Origin: Calliphora vicina
Taxonomy: Eukaryota; Arthropoda; Insecta; Diptera; Calliphoridae
Direction of reading: 5' to 3'
Assembly: GCF_958450345.1 (NCBI RefSeq)
Contig: NC_088781.1
Coordinates: 74,193,140-74,257,139, forward strand
DNA length: 64,000 nt
Part shown: positions 45,934 to 57,993 of the stretch, piece by piece
How positions within the stretch are numbered: the stretch's first letter is position 1
How the letters are laid out: each line of letters starts with the position of its first letter
The notes under the pieces: generated by a model
Told to the model about the DNA's origin: nothing
Database searches by the model: none
What the model saw: the letters and a program-made list of their open reading frames with translations, nothing else
Made by a program: the position numbers and the translations under genes

Positions 45934-48322
45934 GCACTGATAAAAATAAATACTTTTCCAATTATGGGTATTATTTATCGTTTATAATTGACTATATATG
46001 TTTAGATTTCCAAAGTGGCTATTTCCAAAAAGCAAAAAAAAAAAAACAAGAAAGAAAGTATAGTCGTTCAAGCTCGACCATATTATATCCTACACCAATC
46101 GCCTTAAAATTAGATGGCACAAGATGTATTAACCAGGTGGCAGCGTAACTACAACAATTACAACATACAAGAACAACAGTCATTTTTACCTTCTATACTG
46201 ACAAAAACAAAATTCACAAAAACACACTTTTTAAAATGAAATAGTTTTTTTGCCACTTTAAAATATGTTACGCATATAAAGTGGTGACAAAAACATAATA
46301 TTTTAAATATAATATAATCTTTTTACTCTTATAACAAATTTAAAAAATTTTGTAAACAAGTTTTTGACATTTCAGAAGGTAAACATGAGTAGAGCAAAAA
46401 ACAGTCAGCTGGCGTTACGCTGCTACCTGGTTAAATACGCCTTGAGATGGCATGACTTCTGTATATATGTCGACTGTGATAGAGATTGGACGTGTTTTAT
46501 TTTTTAATTCGTTATCCTAATGTTTTTATCGGGAAATAAATATAAATAACACCTGTTTTTATTAACGCAAAAGGACGCTTATATTTTAATAATATTAAAT
46601 AAAAAAAAATAAAAACATAAACTAAAAGACAAATAAGTAAAGAAAATTCTTTATTTCTTTTTTGAACCTTTTTTGTACATTAACATTAAATAAAGATCAA
46701 GAGTGTTAACTAAATTATTTACAACTACTCTTAAATGAGTCTCTTAAACGAAAACAGTTGAGTGTAAACGGCAGAAATGCATACGTGACAGTTAATGCAG
46801 ATGAAAAAAATATAAACAAAACAAACAGAAGAATAGATGACAGCTTGTTTTTAACCGCCAAGCCTGTTAACCGAGCTCGTTCTTGTTCCCCCGCATTGTC
46901 AACAACTAATGATTGTCAAACAAAAGAAAACCCAACAGCTGTTAATCTGGAGTTACCAAAAAATACATATACTTTATTTACGCCTGAAAGTATGCTAGCA
47001 ATATCAGCTTCAGATACGAAATCCACCACACCGACTACAATTAAAATTAACCCATTAAGCGGCGCTATACCCAAGATTAGTCAACCATTAAATAAAGATA
47101 GTAAATCCCAAATACAGGTTGGAATGGACCGGTATGTTACAGTATTAAAAAGGGCACGAAGTCCCAAGTCTTCGAAAGCGGCACCCTTGGCTAAATTATA
47201 TAAGGATAGTGAACTATTCTGGAATGTGAAACAGATGAACCAGTAAATAAAATTACCTCTATAAAACCACCCCCTATTTACTTGAGAGAAAATAATACAA
47301 ACTCACTGGTTCAGAGCCTGATATCATTAATAGGTGAAAACTCTTTTTACGTTATCCCAATCAAGAAAGGCATGATTCATGAAACTAAAATACAGGTCAA
47401 TAGTGAAAACGATTATAGAAAGGTTGTAACATATTTTGAAACTCAAAAGAAAAGTTTTTACACTTATCAGCTGAAAGGAACCAAGGGTCTACAAGTTGTA
47501 ATAAAGGGTATTGACTGTAATGTTGAACCACTCGAAATAAAGCAAAGCTTAGAAGATAAAGGTTTTAAGACAAAAAATGTGATAAACATTAGAAATCGCG
47601 AAAAAAAACCCCAACCACTCTTCCGTGTTGAACTTGAACCCGGTGACATAAACCTGAAAAAAAATTAAACACATCCCATATATAACCTGAAGTACTTATT
47701 GCATCGTAAAATTACGGTAGAAGAACCACATAAACGATTTGGCCCCGTCCAATGTATGAATTGCCAAGAATATGGACACACCAAGGCATATTGCAAATTG
47801 CCACCAAGATGTGTCATTTGCGGGGAGTTGCATAACACATCCCAATGCAACAAATCCAAAGATGATCCTAAAATAAAAAAATGCAGCAATTGCGGAGGTA
47901 ACCACACAACGAACTACAGGGGTTGTCCTGTCTACTCAATTGTTAAAAAATCACAAAGCCATAAACCGAAGATTTTCCCCGCTCAGCCATTAAATAACAT
48001 CAATTTTAACTACCCCCCGTTGCAACAGACATATGACAACAATGAAACTTATGCAAATGTACTAAGAAACAACCAAACTCAGACGCAAGTCCGTCAACCA
48101 CCACAAAATATGAACCCAGAGGTAAGAGAGCAAACGCCAATTTTCATTTTTACCAGACTAGAATCTACAATAGAAACTCTTGTGCAATCGGTAAATAACT
48201 TTACAAACTCAATGAGTAACATGATGCAAGAAATGCTTAAGATGCAATCAATGTTATTGCAGGCTGTGCTTAACAGACCATGAACTGCCTAAGAATATGT
48301 TTTTGGAACGCAAACGGCATTC
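45934..48322 (+). repeat. Tandem LINE duplication, unit 1 (5' region and ORF1)
   Basis: The block from GCACTGATAAAAATAAATAC to CAAACGGCATTCG is repeated directly at 48323-50720. The junction shares the dinucleotide GC. Unit 1 stops about 35 bases into ORF2, so it has no endonuclease or RT of its own. Confidence 0.93.
46736..48283 (+). pseudogene. LINE ORF1, first copy
   Basis: Three open pieces (46758-47246, 47282-47668, 47699-48283) form one ORF1 broken by frameshifts near 47230 and in an A-run near 47663. The middle part has an RRM-like region (NDYRKVVTYFETQKKSFYTY, GLQVVIKGIDCNVEPLEIKQ). The last part has the zinc knuckles CMNCQEYGHTKAYC, CVICGELHNTSQC and CSNCGGNHTTNYRGCP. This is jockey-type ORF1, an RNA-binding chaperone. 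The same first frameshift exists in the second copy. Confidence 0.85.
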
Positions 48323-50720
48323 GCACTGATAAAAATAAATACTTTTCCAATTATGGGTATTATTTATCGTTTATAATTGTCTATATATGTTTAGATTTCC
48401 AAAGTGGCTATTTTCAAAAAGCAAAAAAAAAAAAAACAAGAAAGAAAGTATAGTCGTTCAAGCTCGACCATATTATATCCTACACCAATCGCCTTAAAAT
48501 TAGATGGCACAAAATGTATTAACCAGGTGGCAGTGTAACTATAACAATTACAACATACAAGAACAACAGTCATTTTTACCTTCTATACTGACAAAAACAA
48601 AATTCACAAAAACACACTTTTTAAAATGAAATAGTTTTTTTTGCCACTTTAAAATATGTTACGCATATAAAGTGGTGACAAAAACATAATTTTTTAAATA
48701 TAATATAATATAATCTTTTTACTCTTATAACAAATTTAAAAAATTTTGTAAACAAGTTTTTGACATTTCAGAAGGTAAACATGAGTAGAGCAAAAAACAG
48801 TCAGCTGGCGTTACGCTGCTACCTGGTTAAATACGCCTTGAGATGGCATGACTTCTGTATATATGTCGACTGTGATAGAGATTGGACGTGTTTTATTTTT
48901 TAATTCGTTATCCTAATGTTTTTATCGGGAAATAAATATAAATAACACCTGTTTTTATTAACGCAAAAGGACGCTTATATTTTAATAATATTAAATAAAA
49001 AAAAATCAAAACATAAACTAAAAGACAAATAAGTAAAGAAAATTCTTTATTTCTTTTTTGAACCTTTTTTGTACATTAACATTAAATAAAGATCAATAGT
49101 GTTAACTAAATTATTTACAACTACTCTTAAATGAGTCTCTTAAACGAAAACAGTTGAGTGTAAACGGCAGAAATGCATACGTGACAGTTAATGCAGATGA
49201 AAAAAATATAAACAAAACAAACAGAAGAATAGATGACAGCTTGTTTTTAACCGCCAAGCCTGTTAACCGTGCTCGTTCTTGTTCCCCCGCATTGTCAACA
49301 ACTAATGATTGTCAAACAAAAGAAAACCCAACAGCTGTTAATCTGGAGTTACCAAAAAATACATATACTTTATTTACGCCTGAAAGTATGCTAGCAATAT
49401 CAGCTTCAGAAACGAAATCCACCACACCGACTACAATTAAAATTAACCCATTAAGCGGCGCTATACCCAAGATTAGTCAACCATTAAATAAAGATAGTAA
49501 ATCCCAAATACAGGTTGGAATGGACCGGTATGTTACAGTATTAAAAAGGGCACGAAGTCCCAAGTCTTCGAAAGCGGCACCCTTGGCTAAATTATATAAG
49601 GATAGTGAACTATTCTGGAATGTGAAACAGATGAACCAGTAAATAAAATTACCTCTATAAAACCACCCCCTATTTACTTGAGAGAAAATAATACAAACTC
49701 ACTGGTTCAGAGCCTGATATCATTAATAGGTGAAAACTCTTTTTACGTTATCCCAATCAAGAAAGGCATGATTCATGAAACTAAAATACAGGTCAATAGT
49801 GAAAACGATTATAGAAAGGTTGTAACATATTTTGAAACTCAAAAGAAAAGTTTTTACACTTATCAGCTGAAAGGAAGCAAGGGTCTACAAGTTGTAATAA
49901 AGGGTATTGACTGTAATGTTGAACCACTCGAAATAAAGCAAAGCTTAGAAGATAAAGGTTTTAAGACAAAAAATGTGATAAACATTAGAAATCGCGAAAA
50001 AAAACCCCAACCACTCTTCCGTGTTGAACTTGAACCCGGTGACATAAACCTGAAAAAAAAATTAAACACATCCCATATATAACCTGAAGTACTTATTGCA
50101 TCGTAAAATTACGGTAGAAGAACCACATAAACGATTTGGCCCCGTCCAATGTATGAATTGCCAAGAATATGGACACACCAAGGTATATTGCAAATTGCCA
50201 CCAGTATGTGTCATTTGCGGGGAGTTGCATAACACATCCCAATGCAACAAATCCAAAGATGATCCTAAAATAAAAAAATGCAGCAATTGCGGAGGTAACC
50301 ACACAGCGAACTACAGGGGTTGTCCTGTCTACTCAATTGTTAAAAAATCACAAAGCCATAAACCGAAGATTTTCCCCGCTCAGCCATTAAATAACATCAA
50401 TTTTAACTACCCCCCGTTGCAACAGACATATGACAACAATGAAACTTATGCAAATGTACTAAGAAACAACCAAACTCATACGCAAGTCCGTCAACCACCA
50501 CAAAATATGAACCCAGAGGTAAGAGAGCAAACGCCAATTTTCATTTTTACCAGACTAGAATCTACAATAGAAACTCTTGTGCAATCGGTAAATAACTTTA
50601 CAAACTCAATGAGTAACATGATGCAAGAAATGCTTAAGATGCAATCAATGTTATTGCAGGCTGTGCTTAACAGACCATGAACTGCCTAAGAATACGTTTT
50701 TGGAACGCAAACGGCATTCG
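48323..50720 (+). repeat. Tandem LINE duplication, unit 2 (5' region and ORF1)
   Basis: Direct copy of 45934-48322 with a low number of substitutions and small indels (for example an extra ATATA near 48705). It continues into an ORF2. Confidence 0.93.
49132..50680 (+). pseudogene. LINE ORF1, second copy
   Basis: Same three pieces as the first copy (49154-49642, 49678-50082, 50096-50680), with the first frameshift shared. The A-run near 50060 has nine A instead of eight, so the second piece reads a few codons further. Knuckle 1 reads TKVYC and knuckle 2 PPVC where copy one has TKAYC and PPRC. Its stop overlaps the ORF2 start by four bases (ATGA at 50677-50680), a typical stop-start arrangement. 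Confidence 0.85.
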
Positions 50721-53464
50721 CCAACATAAAAACGAACTCGAGTATTTTCTAAAAAGTCATGAAGTTGATATAATGTTAGTTTCGGAAACCCTTTTGTCGT
50801 CTAGAAGTTTATTTAAGATAAATGGATATGTTTTTTATGGCACAAATGATCCAAGAGATAGAGCATGTGGATGCTCTGTAATTTTAATTAAAACTCGTAT
50901 CAAACACCATTCAATGTGTGATATTTGTGAAGATTATCTTCAAGCTACGACAATCTGTTTGGATGATTGCTACAGAAACCTATTAATTTCGTCGATATAT
51001 TCACCTCCAAGGTTTTCGATTACTGAAAACAAATATGAACATTTTTACGAATCACTAGGACCCCGATTCCTGGTAGCTGGCGATTATAATGCTAAGCATA
51101 CTCACTGGGGATCAAGACTTGTAACACCGAAATTTCGCGCTTTGTTTAATACAAATTCTAAATTGAATTTGAATGTGCTGTCGAGCGGAGAACCAACACA
51201 CTGACCTACTGACCCAAGCAAAATACCGGATGTCATTGATTTTGCAGTTACACAAAATTTACTAATTAATGCAGGTTAAATCTTCATTAGAATTATCCTC
51301 GGATCACTCACCCACCTTCGTTACTCTATTGAACCCCCTAGAAATAGTATCCCCGATTGGTCACTCTGCAATATCAAGCACGAAAATAAATTGGTTGAAA
51401 TATAGAAAATATATTAGCACACACAGTACAGAAAATATATCTCTAAGAACACCAGAAGATATCGATATCTCACTCAAAAATTTTTAACAAAACTTAAAAC
51501 TTGCTAATGAACACGCCACTCAAATAACCAACAAACAAGATACAATAGACTCTATTCTGCAGACATTGAACAGTTATTAGCTGAAAAAAGAAGAGTTCGT
51601 CAAGAGTGGCAACTCTACAGATCCCCTCAACTTAAAACGGAGCTTAGAAAATGTCGCAAACGCCTCAGTATGCTTCTTCACTAATGCAAAACTGACTCAA
51701 TTAATAAATATCTGGAGAACTTAGATGCCACCCAGCACTCAAATTACTCTCTATGGCGAGCTACAAAAAAATTGAAAAGACCTGTTATGAGCAGACCCCC
51801 TCTACGCAATTCTAGTGGAGGCTGGGCGAGAAACGATACTGAAAAAGGAAACCTGTTTGTTAGTCATCTAAAGAATGTATTTTCCCCAAACGAGTCAAAC
51901 GACATAATAGAAATACCACCTTCTTTACCCCATATTACTGTAGCTGAACCACTTCGTTTTGAGATTTCAGAGATTGACAAAGCTATTGTTGATTTAAACT
52001 CCAAAAAATCACCTGGTATTGATAAAATCAGTAACAAGATGCTCCTCGAGCTACCCCAAATTGCATTAAGAATAATCCTATTTATTTTTAATGCTATATT
52101 ACGCCTTGAATATTATCCACCAGAATGAAAGGTTTCTTTAGTTACAATGATACCTAAGCCGGGAAAAGATCACAGTAAAGTAAAATCATATAGACCCATT
52201 AGCCTATTGTCAAATATATCAAAGCTATTCGAAAAACTGTTAATGCACAAGTTAAAGCCGATAGTGAATCATTTTGATTATATTCCAACTCATCAATTCG
52301 GATTTCGAGAAAAACATAACACCATAGAACAAACTCACAGGTTGGTAGAAATCATATCCAAGACATTTGAAGAAAAAAAATATTGTTCTCTTCTCTTCAT
52401 CGACGTTTCGCAAGCCTTCGACAAAGTATGCCATGAAGGATTATCGATAAAAATAAAACAATATTTACCAGTGAACACACACAAGCTTCAAGAAAGTTAT
52501 TTAAGTCATCGAAAGTTCGTTCTTAAAGAGGGAGACTTCATTAGTTCACCACAGGCTATTGAAGCAGGCATACCCCAAGGAAGTATACTGGGTCCCTTCC
52601 TATATTTGTTATATACTTGTGATATGCCTACAAACAGTCGAACCCACTTATCAACTTTTTCTGATGACACAGTTATACTAGCCATTCATGAAAGCCGCCA
52701 AGAAGCATCTGTACTTTTACATGGTCATATACTCGACATAGAAAGGTGGTTAAAACAATGGAGAATAAAAGTAAACGAGCAAAAATGTATACATCTCACT
52801 TTCATCGTGCTCTCCAATCCTAATAAATAATCATATAATACCTCAACAAACTGAAGTTAAATATCTAGGTCTGCATCTAGACCGACGTCTTACCTGGAAA
52901 AAGCATATAGATACGAAATTGACTGAAATGAAGTTAAAATTACTACAAATTTACTGGCTAATTGGTAATAACTCGAGCTTGAGTTTAGATTGCAAACTTT
53001 TGCTGTACAGCTCAATAATAAAACCCATATGGTGGTATGGAATTCAATAATGGGGTACCTTCCAGCTTCTAATATTGAAAGAATTCAAAGATTCCAAAAT
53101 AAAATATTAAGAATGATAACAGCAGCGCCTTGGTATGTGAGAAATATTAACATTCATAAGGACCTAGGTGTCTCCCTGGTGAAAAATTAAATAAAAAACA
53201 AGCAGAGTCATATTTGAAAAAGTTAGAAGTTCACCCAAACCCACTTGCACGAACATTAATGAGAAGTAATGGCTACATCCGACTAAGAAGAAGGAATCCA
53301 ACAGACCTGCGCTAATGATAGGATCTATAAATTAAACATCATTTTTCCTCCAACTGTGGTGGGACGTAAATAAAAAATAATATTTAGATTTAAGATTTGA
53401 ACAAATAGTTCACATTATTTTGTGAAGATACAATAAATAAAATATGAAATAAAAAAAAAAAAAA
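50677..53464 (+). pseudogene. LINE ORF2: endonuclease and reverse transcriptase, 3' UTR and poly(A)
   Basis: ORF2 begins MNCLRIRFWNANGIRQHKNE, the jockey-type endonuclease start, with VDIMLVSETLL, LVAGDYNAKHTHWGSR and SSDHSPTFVTL. RT shows SKKSPGIDKISNKMLLELP-type text, VKSYRPISLLSNISKLFEKL, FIDVSQAFDKVCH, AGIPQGSILGPFLY and FSDDTVIL, where the usual [FY]ADD box has Ser for Ala. Stops lie near 51202, 51280, 51486, 52126 and 52828, with frameshifts between. A poly(A) tract at 53449-53464 after AATAAAATATGAAATAAA marks the 3' end. This is a jockey-clade LINE without RNase H. Confidence 0.88.
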
Positions 53465-53922
53465 CTTTAATATAGAAAGGTCCACTATAAATGGTCCACT
53501 CATATATCATATTTAGCAAAAAAATCTCGACTTAAAAAAAAACGAGTTAGGGTAACCAAATCCTAATTAATATTAAATTTTTTGGATTTTATGTTTATTT
53601 TAACTAATTTTTATTAAAAAATAGTTAAAAATCAAACTTTATTTCAATTTATCATTCACTCGTAACTTGTAAAATTTTTCTGAGGGTCTCCGTCGACCCT
53701 AAGCTTTTTTTCTACAATTCTACAAGTGTACAAGTGCAAATTTAGTTTAGTGAAACAAAACCACTTGTAGAAGTATGACTTGTAGACTTGTGACTTGTAA
53801 AATTCACTTGTAGCTACAAACTTGTAATTGTATTTTGATGAAACACAATTATTCACAATTTTACAGGAAAAAACACTTGTAACTGTGAACTTGTAGCTTA
53901 GTGAAATAGGCCCCTGATAGTC
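53465..53922. other. Gene-free stretch with ACTTGTA-rich cluster
   Basis: From about 53705 to 53910 ACTTGTA/TACAAGT occurs about ten times in both orientations, ending TTAGTGAAATAGGCCCCTGA. It resembles the cluster at 45680-45810 and includes the shared GATGAAACACAATT. It is probably a MITE remnant. Confidence 0.5.
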
Positions 53923-53925
53923 TTA

Positions 53926-54494
53926 GGCCCGTTTTCTCAATGTATCGACAAACTGCCTGTTACTAAATGTCGACATAAATTTATTAGACCGATAAACTGT
54001 CCGTTAACAATTTTGTTTTTCTCAATATACCGACAAAAAAGATTATTTTCAGTTGGGAACCCTGCCTTCAATTGACAAGATGTTTACATAAATCAGCTGT
54101 TTAACGTGGCCATCGACAGCCGGAATCTTTTGAAATATTCAATATCCTCCATGTCTGCCAGGTAGTTAGGCCTGCCATGATAAAATTGTTCATCATTCAC
54201 TTGGAACTCATATTCTTCGTGTTCATCCTCCATCAAATTAATGTTAATTCCTCTATTAAACTTTTTTTTTTATAAAATCTATTTAATTTCGTTTACAAAA
54301 ACACAAACACATACAAACTATGAACATCAGTCAGCTGATTGAATTTATCTGTACGATAAATAAATAATTGGCAGATGAGGTCGGGTTAACTTTGCGACAG
54401 AATAGAAGCAAATGAGACATTGAGAAAACCAAATTTCTTTAATCTGCAGTTTTTCGTTGGGAAAAAAGATAATCACCTAATGAGAAAACGGCCC
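53926..54494 (-). mobile_element. PIF/Harbinger-type deletion derivative, 569 bp
   Basis: The ends GGCCCGTTTTCTCA and TGAGAAAACGGCCC are inverted, with similarity continuing (AATGTATCGAC against AATGAGACATTG further in). TTA flanks both sides (53923-53925 and 54495-54497), the PIF/Harbinger target. The interior keeps a short minus-strand coding piece resembling the transposase N-terminus, so this is an internally deleted transposon and not an unrelated MITE. Confidence 0.78.
54093..54233 (-). pseudogene. Harbinger transposase N-terminal exon remnant, 46 codons
   Basis: Starting with ATG at 54233 on the minus strand, the frame reads MEDEHEEYEFQVNDEQFYHG, then RPNYLADMEDIEYFKRFRLS and a stop after six more codons. 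Acidic starts followed by a KRFRLS motif resemble the first coding exon of PIF/Harbinger transposases, where RFRLSK leads into a helix-turn-helix. The catalytic region is gone. Confidence 0.6.
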
Positions 54495-54497
54495 TTA

Positions 54498-54825
54498 GTA
54501 GCTAATGCTCTATAATATGTATTAGATTTATAATTTAAAATTATAATCTAATAAAGAATAATAATAATTATAATAATAAAACCATTCATACTTTTATAGA
54601 AGATAAGCAATGCATGCATCTTTTTTTGTTGCACTCTATTTTATGAATAATGTCATGCATTGCTTTACAGAATTAATGTATATTGTCAACAAAAGGCTCA
54701 TTCTTTGTGAATGCATTTAAAAGTACAAAATAGAGCATTCAATCCATTATCTGATTGGAATATTAAATGAGTTAATAATAAAAAACTTTCTTAAAACAAT
54801 CTTTTATTAAAATCTATCTATCTTT

Positions 54826-54827
<2 letters not shown>
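54498..54827. other. No gene seen
   Basis: AT-rich DNA with TGCATGCAT and ATGCATTGC repeats (54610-54665). No motif of a known element family was identified. Confidence 0.5.

Positions 54828-54877
<50 letters not shown>
54828..54877. repeat. (TA)n microsatellite
   Basis: About 25 uninterrupted TA units. Confidence 0.97.
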
Positions 54878-54889
54878 TATACTACTAGA

Positions 54890-55125
54890 CATCCAAAAAA
54901 TGGCAAAAACCAAAAACGTTTAAACATGGTTGGGGAAATATTATTATATGGAGATGCTTTTCTTTGTATTGCGTTGGTCCAATTTATTGGATTAAAGAAA
55001 ATATGGCTAAGCACTTGTATGTAAATATTTTGGAGAATCTTATAAAGCCACATGCAGAATGGAATATGCCCTTAAAATGGCTCTTCCAGCAAGATAATGA
55101 CCCAAAGCACACGTCAAAGTCAACA
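54890..55125 (+). pseudogene. Tc1-like transposase fragment
   Basis: The translation reads GWGNIIIWRCFS, VGPIYWIKENMAKHLYVNIL, HAEWNMPLKW and FQQDNDPKHTSKS. The last is the hallmark second-Asp motif (QQDNDPKHTS) of Tc1 DD34E transposases. The N-terminal paired-type DNA-binding region and the third catalytic residue are absent. At about 55118 the sequence switches to a Sola-like end, so the open frame continuing past it is chimeric. Confidence 0.85.
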
Positions 55126-55421
55126 AAGTTTTTGATTTTGCAAAAACAGTCAAAAATTGCATGTTTTGAGTTACAAAACATTTTTTTTGATGGATATCAA
55201 ACTCGCATCCCACTTAGCGACCAAATAGGTCTTCAAGGAAAATATCTAAGCTTTATTTTAAGAAAAAAAAAAAACTGCCCATTTTGAAAAAAAAATTAAA
55301 AAAGTTTTTGATTTCGGAAAAAAAATATTAAACATTTTTTATTTTTTTTTTTAAATATTTTTTTTCGAAAGATTGAAGAAATAGCTATCTAAACTATTTG
55401 GAACACATTTTGCTAAGAACA
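55116..55421 (-). mobile_element. Partial Sola-like inverted repeat joined to the Tc1 fragment
   Basis: CAACAAAGTTTTTGATTTTG, ACTCGCATCCCACTTAGCGA and GCTATCTAAACTATTTGG match the right-end modules of 25690-26584. The outer terminus is missing: similarity stops after AAGAACAATA. Confidence 0.78.
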
Positions 55422-56054
55422 ATATATATTTTGCCAATTGATAACTAACATTATGTAAATGGGAAAACCCCCAAAAAATTGCAACAATTTTCATTTTGGT
55501 TTAGTTATTGTCACATTTTTATTTTGGATCACAATTGTCAGATCATCAAAATATTTTTCCTTTTTCAAATTCCAGTTAATATCTTGAGTTTTTTTGGTAA
55601 TTTTATTATTTTGTTGTAAAAGTATACCTTATAGTTAGTGAATGTTCTGCTTAACAAATATTGTCTAAACATTTGGTTAGCTTCGGAAATTAGAAATAAT
55701 AACAAATTAACTCTTTTTTTGTCCGCAAAAATATTAGTTTAAATTTTAATCAATTATTTCACGCATAAATCTCTAATTGTCAAAAGACTGTGTGTTTTTA
55801 CAACTAACAACAGATATAATTGATTTAATTCACTGCAAGCAATTCTCAAACTGAAATGGTCATTATACAACATACTGAGCTAATGAGCTAAAAGAGCGAC
55901 CTAGATCATTTCAGTGAGCTGAGCTGAAAAGAGCGGTCACTTCTCTGAGCTAATAAACCCAACTCTACTCAACAGCATATCGAAAGGCTAACTAGAAGCC
56001 AATCGCTCCCGGATTTGGCTGTGGGAACGTGCAATTTTGTCATAAAAAAATTAT
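55422..56054. other. No gene seen
   Basis: AT-rich, with GAGCTGAGCTGAAAAGAGCG and related AGCTAATGAGCTAAAAGAGC repeats near 55880-55955. No recognisable coding segment. Confidence 0.5.
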
Positions 56055-56322
56055 GATGTTAACAAGCTCGATGACCAAATACAATTGAAAGTGCCTGGCG
56101 AAACAATAAAATACAAATCGATTGACACAGTAATGAACGAAGAACAAGTCGTCAATTATCGTACTGAATTTTTGAATTCATTGGAATCAGCGGAAATGCC
56201 ACCACATGTATTAACATTGAAGTTTGGATTACCGACTTTTTCCGAAACTGTATATTAAAATCGAGATGCAATATAAAACTGATGTTTTCTAAAGGCCAGC
56301 ATCGCGGACCGGGTTCAGCTAG
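56055..56322 (+). pseudogene. Helitron helicase fragment and 3' end
   Basis: The plus strand encodes KLDDQIQLKVPGETIKYKSI, then DTVMNEEQVVNYRTEFLNSL and MPPHVLTLKFGLP. This is the Pif1-type helicase segment of Helitrons around YKSIDTV and FLNSLEPPGMPPH. About 80 bases later CGCGGACCGGGTTCAGCTAG resembles Helitron 3' ends (CTRR). The intervening coding part is deleted. Rep and most of the helicase are absent. Confidence 0.78.
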
Positions 56323-56561
56323 AAGAAAATATACTTTAAATTAAATCAAACTTTTTATTAAATTATATAGACAAGCTTTTATATCATATAAATAATATAA
56401 TGTAAATTATAGTTTGTTTTAAATTAAAGATTATTTTCTTCTTCATTTAAATAAAACCTTGTCTTTTATATCACCCTGAATATTTCGAATTTTCGAACAT
56501 ATCTTAAAAAGCTTATATTTCGAAACTACATTGAAAATTCTTTGGGAGTTTTCTTATATTG
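56323..56561. other. Flank between Helitron tail and LTR
   Basis: AT-rich, no gene. The four bases before the LTR (ATTG) do not match those after the other LTR (GATT), so no target duplication is visible. Confidence 0.5.
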
Positions 56562-57338
56562 TGTAAGGAACCTCCGGTTACTCCGGGTTTGAAGCTGGGG
56601 TAGCGCTCAGCCTAGTCCAGGGTCCTTAACATAAAACTTTAAAACACTTTTCTTTGTTTATTTTTTCACTTCAGTTTATTTTTTTTCTTAATTATATTTA
56701 TTGAGCCACAAATGCTTCTTTATTGAGAACAATTTGCTGTTGCTCCGTGAACTCCCGGCTGAAACGTACCTATGCCCTATCACTCCTGTCCACTAGTTCC
56801 TGCTCTCAAAATATTCTAGAATCTACACTCATCCCTGATTTTTCCGAGTGTTACTTCCAAGAAAAATATCTACCACTCTTGCCCTGAGCCAGTGCCCTAA
56901 TCTCCTCCCTCCACGGATGTAAATCTGTTTTGGGTAAGGTAGGATGTAATCCGCCTTGTTTTGCTGATTGTAAACCAGCGCCCTGTTCTCACTATACAAA
57001 GGGTCGGTGTTACCAAATCCGAATTTTATTACTCCCTAGCACTGCTCTGTAACTTGTTTATTCTTTATCTTACCGGCTTGTCACGTCTTACCCGTTCACT
57101 TGTACAACACAAAAGAGATCGATTGCTCTGTTACATTAGTTTATATACATATTATTGTTTTCTACAACTAATGTAGCTTTGTAGCTAATGCAGTAAAAAA
57201 TGTAATCCGCCCCACTATGATGGATGTCATCCATCATCTGCCCAATAAAACAATAATAGTTTCTTTATTTGGCTTATTCTTAAGTTTTGTACAAATTAAT
57301 TTATGTGGGTCTAAATTCCAAGAATTTAGGTCCTTACA
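56562..57338 (-). repeat. 3' LTR of minus-strand gypsy element, 777 bp
   Basis: Bounded by TGTAAGGAACC and GGTCCTTACA. Compared with the other LTR it lacks about 435 bp (the block at 63301-63735) but keeps about 200 bp (56735-56935) that the other has lost. A hairpin ATGATGGATG-T-CATCCATCAT lies at 57217-57237. Confidence 0.88.
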
Positions 57339-57355
57339 TTTCCTCCTTTCTTCCC
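57339..57355 (-). promoter_or_regulatory. Polypurine tract of minus-strand gypsy element
   Basis: On the minus strand GGGAAGAAAGGAGGAAA directly precedes the 3' LTR: 17 uninterrupted purines for plus-strand priming. Confidence 0.88.
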
Positions 57356-57993
57356 GTAAAAATTCACTTATTCATCAATCCATGTCCAAAGGGTCGATTA
57401 ACAATAAACTTCATTGTATTATATTTTTTTTATAAAATTTTACTTTCTTGTTTTCTACTTAAAATTCACTGTTTATATTTTTTTCAAGTTCTTACCCAAT
57501 ATCACATATTTTTCTCTATTAAACACATTATTTTGTTTATTCGCTGTTGTTGTTGATCACCGTTGTTTATTTATTATTTTTTTAAACACTAGCGTATTGT
57601 TATTACTTGCCAATCGTTTGCTTTTTTGTTGTTTTGGTTTTTTTTATTTATTTATTTATTTATTTATTGTCCGCGACATGATCGTTCATGCCCAGCTTGT
57701 AATAAACTGTCTCGAATGTGTGTAATCAGTATGTGTTAAGGGTATGCGTTGTAATATTTCTCTTCGATCATTTAGCTTATGTTCGATCGAACTATCGAAC
57801 ATGTTGCCTACTGTAGCGTTTTTTTTCATAATTCATTTTTTTTAGCGATTTTTTTTTTATATTGTTGTTATATTTTTATTGTATTTTTTTTTAATGGTTT
57901 GATAATTTTATTATTTTTTAAGAGTTTTTATTTTTATTATTTTTTTTTTTAGTTTTTTTTTTTCTATAATTATTATAATTCATTCTTATTAAC
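57356..57993. other. Untranslated 3' segment of the gypsy element
   Basis: T-rich on the plus strand with (TTTA)n near 57650. A hairpin ATGTTCGAT / ATCGAACAT sits at about 57779-57802. No env-like frame on the minus strand. Confidence 0.6.

Noticed and set aside
54964..55287. 107-codon single protein
   Set aside because: Only the first half is Tc1 transposase; the rest reads through a Sola-like end, so it is chimeric.
57356..57993. Possible env gene in the gypsy element
   Set aside because: No minus-strand frame with signal peptide or membrane span between integrase and the 3' LTR; the space is T-rich noncoding.
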